From Fibrobacter succinogenes (GTDB lineage Bacteria > Fibrobacterota > Fibrobacteria > Fibrobacterales > Fibrobacteraceae): a DNA stretch of 37,166 nt. Every line of letters begins with the position of its first letter. Within the stretch, counting starts at the first letter, position 1. Made by a program: the position numbers and the translations under genes. The stretch lies in the NCBI RefSeq assembly GCF_902779965.1, contig NZ_CACZDK010000042.1, forward strand, positions 1 to 37,166, in the 5' to 3' direction. Shown here one piece after another: positions 33,092 through 37,166 of the stretch. Below the pieces are notes generated by a model. It was not told the DNA's origin, did no database searches, and saw nothing but the letters and a program-made list of their open reading frames with translations.

Positions 33092-35332
33092 TTACTTTGC
33101 TGCGTTTACCATCATTTTCTTGGAACCATCGACCTGCTTGAGCATATAGACGCCTTTGCCGAAGCGCGCAGCCTTGAGAGCCTGGACAGCGTTCATGCCG
33201 GAAAGATTCACAGAGCCCACCCGATTTCCACGAAGATTGAAAACATTGTAAACTTTACTTTCAACATTCAAATGAAAACCAATTCCAGCATTGACAATGC
33301 GATTGGTTTCTCCACCAATAGGCATATCGTCCTTGGCATCTCTCCCTTCAACGAAATTGATGTAATCGATATCCATCCAGTCTGCTGTAGCGGTAAAGCG
33401 AAGAATATGTTCACCAGCCTTGAGGCTTACGTTTGCAGCAACCTTGCTGTAATCGTCAAAATTCTGTTCTTCATTTTCATCCTTTCTTGCAGCGGGAACG
33501 GCAACATCTTCAGTGATGTCCTCGCCGTCCACAGAGAGATTGAAGCTAGAGCCACCATCAGAAGCAACAGCCGCAAACATAGTGTAGTCGCCATCCTTAG
33601 CCACGTTTACCGTATATTCCAACCAATCGTCCTTCTGAATGTAACCTACAACAATACGGCCATCGGATTTCAGGTAAAGATCAACGGACGGAGCATCCTC
33701 CTTGCGATAATCGGATTCACCATTGTTTAAGGAGTCGTTATCATAGAAGGAATCGTTACCTTCGCCATAACCAGGAACATCGAAATTTTCCATCTGAATG
33801 ACACCCGGAATAGTCCAGGCTTTGCCGCCAAAAGGCTTCTGAGGTTCAGGTTCACGCTTGGTGCCCTGGAATTCCCATTCTAGAAGACCCATGGTGGAAT
33901 CTTTCGAGCCCTTGAACACAAAAAAAACCTGACCTACAACACCGGAGAGTCCGGTCATGACGCAATCATTGTCCTTGTAATCGTTCCATCCACTAGTCTT
34001 TGCGAGTTCGCAGGAACCCGCCAGAGTCCCCGAGGCACTGTCCGTATGGATTTCCACCTTGTTGTCTTCGCCCACGTTCGATGCCTTGATGCGAAGATTC
34101 TCGGCACCCTTACCAAAATCCACGCCGCTCACACGAATCCAGGATTCCTTGGAAGCCAGTGGAGTCAGCACGTGTACAACGGGCTTGCCCTTTGTCCAGT
34201 CGGTACGGCTGCGAATGTTCAGCTGTTTGGAACTCGTTGTAGCTTTGTATGTCCTGTACGGGTCGAAGTTCTTGATTTGCTTAGGCCCCTCATTCGTGAA
34301 CACAAGTTCATTCATCTTGTCGCCATTCCAGGTGAGTTCATCGATTGCCACGCTTCTGTGGTTTTCGTAGTTCGGATTCACGGAACAGACGCCCTGTCGC
34401 GTACAAGAAGTCGGATGATTATCAGAAGTCACTAGGCGGCGGTCATGATAAACGGCATACCACTTGCCTTTGAACAAAGCGAAGCCTTGGTGATTGTTGC
34501 CACCCACGCCATGAGCGCCTGGCACAGCAGCGACGCCCGGAATCACGGTACCCACATAATCATAGGGTCCCATGATATCTTTTGACATACCATAATCAAT
34601 CACATAGCCATTGTTGTTGAAACTTAAGTAATAGTAGTCGCCCTTCTTGTGCAGATAAGGAGCCTCAAGAGAATTGGGTAGAGAAATTCTTTTCAAGGAG
34701 TTTTTATCTATGATAATCTTGTCATCAACTTCATTAAACTTGATGATATCGAAGTTGTTGCCAGTTGGTCGCTGCCCAGTTCCACCACCGCCGAAAATCA
34801 CATAGCCCGTACCGTCGTCATCAAAGAAAATCCCCGGGTCAAAGCAATTCCCGATGCCGTCGCAACCACCAATCACGCTCTCCCCCCAGTTAGCAGCGAT
34901 ATAGTGAACTCCGTGAGATTCCTGAATCGGGTCCGTATAGGGTCCATCGATAGCAGAAGCCGTAATCATGCCCACGCCACTCGCGCCATCGGGATATACT
35001 ATATAAATCTTGCCATTCTTGACAGCAATGCCCGAAGCCCACGTATTGCTAGGATAATCGCCGAATTCGCGCTTACTTTTGAAAATCATGCCATGGTCAG
35101 TCCAATTTTTCATGTCCTCGGAAGTGAACGCCGAAAGACCGGTGATGTCGTAAGTCAAAGTTGTCTGGGTATTATTGTCATCGACATCGGTCAAAATGTA
35201 GAAGGTATCACCATCAGCGGCACATGAAGGATCAGCCAGATAATGGTAAGTGGAAATCGGATTGTCCGCCAAGCCGAAAGAACAAAAACCCGCAACAACA
35301 CAGGTCATGCTTACTTTTTCAATGGTATTCAT
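33092..35332 (-). CDS. secreted GH43 hydrolase with two CBM6-like domains
   Basis: A 746-residue exported enzyme. The signal peptide is 1-22 (FGLA). The GH43 five-blade propeller (about 25-345) shows the general base Asp34 in HYLADPS, Asp165 in NCFDPGIFFDDDG and the general acid Glu223 in SLEAPYLHKKGDYYYL. Family members remove arabinose or xylose from arabinoxylan, xylan or arabinan. Two CBM6-like jelly-rolls follow: about 360-490 and about 510-665 (starting IPGVIQMENFD, with DDWLEYTV and DWMDIDYINF). The C-terminus (VYNVFNLRGNRVG, then GVYMLKQ) resembles sorting domains of type IX secretion, as in the nearby GH5. ATG 35332 is chosen because the signal peptide starts there; a TTG at 35344 is an alternative. 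The ribosome site is weak. TATAAT lies at 35351-35356 (minus). Confidence 0.9.
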   Translation of the reverse strand: MNTIEKVSMTCVVAGFCSFGLADNPISTYHYLADPSCAADGDTFYILTDVDDNNTQTTLTYDITGLSAFTSEDMKNWTDHGMIFKSKREFGDYPSNTWASGIAVKNGKIYIVYPDGASGVGMITASAIDGPYTDPIQESHGVHYIAANWGESVIGGCDGIGNCFDPGIFFDDDGTGYVIFGGGGTGQRPTGNNFDIIKFNEVDDKIIIDKNSLKRISLPNSLEAPYLHKKGDYYYLSFNNNGYVIDYGMSKDIMGPYDYVGTVIPGVAAVPGAHGVGGNNHQGFALFKGKWYAVYHDRRLVTSDNHPTSCTRQGVCSVNPNYENHRSVAIDELTWNGDKMNELVFTNEGPKQIKNFDPYRTYKATTSSKQLNIRSRTDWTKGKPVVHVLTPLASKESWIRVSGVDFGKGAENLRIKASNVGEDNKVEIHTDSASGTLAGSCELAKTSGWNDYKDNDCVMTGLSGVVGQVFFVFKGSKDSTMGLLEWEFQGTKREPEPQKPFGGKAWTIPGVIQMENFDVPGYGEGNDSFYDNDSLNNGESDYRKEDAPSVDLYLKSDGRIVVGYIQKDDWLEYTVNVAKDGDYTMFAAVASDGGSSFNLSVDGEDITEDVAVPAARKDENEEQNFDDYSKVAANVSLKAGEHILRFTATADWMDIDYINFVEGRDAKDDMPIGGETNRIVNAGIGFHLNVESKVYNVFNLRGNRVGSVNLSGMNAVQALKAARFGKGVYMLKQVDGSKKMMVNAAK

Positions 35333-35542
35333 ATCATAAACCAATTTATTATATCCCCTATTCCAAATTATGTTTTTTCCGTAATCGATTATTACACGTG
35401 GAAATAAAAAACCTTTGACGTTTTATCAAAAAATGCTCCGATTTTTTCGAGACACCTTAAAATTTCCATGAGGACAGAGCCGAATCATCGAAGCCGGAGA
35501 TGATGTAGAAAAATTCATCTTCTTTCGAAGCTTTAAAAAAAC

Positions 35543-35550
35543 TATCTTTG
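35543..35550 (+). promoter_or_regulatory. -7-type element of tgt
   Basis: TATCTTTG, preceded by AAAC, is the same octamer as in front of tRNA-Leu copy 3. It lies 73 bases before the tgt ATG, with a predicted leader of about 65 bases. The -35 region is weak. Confidence 0.5.
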
Positions 35551-35553
35551 TAA

Positions 35554-36762
<1,209 letters not shown>

Positions 36763-36772
36763 AAGATGTGCG

Positions 36773-36804
36773 AAAGCCCAAATTTTGATTTTTGGGCTTT
36801 TTTT
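36773..36804 (+). terminator. terminator of tgt
   Basis: AAAGCCCAAA (36773-36782) and TTTGGGCTTT (36791-36800), followed by TTTT. Confidence 0.92.
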
Positions 36805-37045
36805 ACGTAAAAAAAAATCAAATCATACGACTTTTTTACGTAAAATTTCATACAAAATAACAAACTTTACACATAAAGTATTTATTTTTCGTGCATTTTC
36901 TCTCGTTTTTCGCACATAAACAGTTCGATTTTCCATAAATCAGCACTCCCCAAAGACGAAATATTTGAAAATATGACGAAAAATCACTAACAACATATAA
37001 ATTTTACGTAAAAATCGGCTATTTTCTAACATTTTTTACGTAAAA
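36801..37045. repeat. four copies of the palindrome TTTTACGTAAAA
   Basis: Exact 12-base palindromes at 36801-36812, 36834-36845, 37002-37013 and 37034-37045. Centre spacings are 33, 168 and 32 bases, close to 3, 16 and 3 helical turns, so all four would lie on about the same DNA face. They may be operator sites for a dimeric regulator. Confidence 0.7.
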
Positions 37046-37063
37046 TCAGGCATTTTTTCAAAA

Positions 37064-37136
37064 TTTCAGGTCTATATGACAAAAAGGTACCTGAAAACAG
37101 GTACTTTTTGATTATATGACATTTGGGTACCTGAAA
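37064..37136. repeat. direct repeats TATATGACA-N4-GGTACCTGAAA with TTTCAGGT half-sites
   Basis: TATATGACA followed four bases later by GGTACCTGAAA occurs at 37073-37096 and at 37113-37136, exactly 40 bases apart. Extra half-sites TTTCAGGT (37064-37071) and CAGGTAC (37098-37104) lie beside them. GTACCTG and CAGGTAC flanked by A and T runs (37081-37109) also form a terminator-like hairpin. Confidence 0.6.
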
Positions 37137-37166
37137 TCGTCCGCAAGCCTTTATCTGCTTGGCTTG

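Larger units (their letters stand above)
36763..37166. other. gene-free AT-rich spacer with palindromes and direct repeats
   Basis: About 400 bases without a credible gene. It contains the tgt terminator, four TTTTACGTAAAA palindromes (36801, 36834, 37002, 37034), a terminator-like hairpin around 37081-37109, two direct repeats with 40-base period (37073-37096, 37113-37136), and the inverted pair CAAGCC/GGCTTG at the window end. It probably includes the control region of a gene beyond the window. Confidence 0.6.

Overview
The window looks like a chromosomal segment of a Fibrobacter species (Fibrobacterota, rumen or gut fibre degrader). This is inferred from gene content and not from a database match. 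It holds two secreted plant cell-wall hydrolases (GH5, and GH43 with two CBM6-like domains) with sorting-type C-termini, giant cadherin-like surface proteins, several outer-membrane proteins of no named family, and a moderately AT-rich chromosome with very AT-rich spacers.

Layout. Positions 1-58 are the 5' part of a tRNA-Asn on the minus strand. Positions 234-4716 form a minus-strand operon: a FecR-domain periplasmic protein, an outer-membrane beta-barrel and endonuclease IV (nfo), joined by 4-base and 1-base overlaps. A small SUI1/eIF1-like gene (4844-5170) lies upstream. Two giant minus-strand paralogues follow (5245-14007, 2920 residues; 14370-20270, 1966 residues). They share N-terminal and C-terminal modules and differ mainly in the number of cadherin-like repeats (about 14 versus about 6). 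Each ends at its own terminator.

Positions 20491-23046 hold a previously unlisted SRP RNA with a near-consensus promoter and a terminator, a histidine phosphatase, a DUF5683-type envelope protein, and spacers rich in dispersed hairpin elements. Positions 23059-24734 are pncC (CinA C-terminal type) and recA. Positions 24920-27141 hold two convergently overlapping envelope genes of unknown function and a BamE-like lipoprotein. Positions 27506-28834 are tpiA, secG and tRNA-Leu(GAG). tpiA is broken by an internal deletion with a frame change, although all catalytic residues remain encodable. Positions 29050-35332 hold murD, a second tRNA-Leu, the GH5 enzyme, a third tRNA-Leu and the GH43 enzyme. 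The three tRNA-Leu genes are identical. tgt (35623-36762) is followed by an AT-rich spacer with phased palindromes.

The main themes are housekeeping (DNA repair and recombination, secretion, cell wall, tRNA and tRNA modification) mixed with envelope and fibre-degradation functions. The stable RNA promoters share a hybrid form: a -35-like hexamer, a 17-base spacer, then TAnnTTTG. This resembles the Bacteroidetes -7 element. Similar elements lie directly against start codons of several envelope genes that lack a Shine-Dalgarno sequence, which suggests leaderless or very short leader mRNAs.

The most interesting items are the tandem giant cadherin-like pair with its shared C-terminal module, the broken tpiA, a dispersed element whose central hairpin differs in sequence but keeps its pairing, the SRP RNA with an apparently shortened apical stem, and the phased TTTTACGTAAAA palindromes after tgt. 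No CRISPR array, prophage, insertion sequence or rRNA gene is seen.
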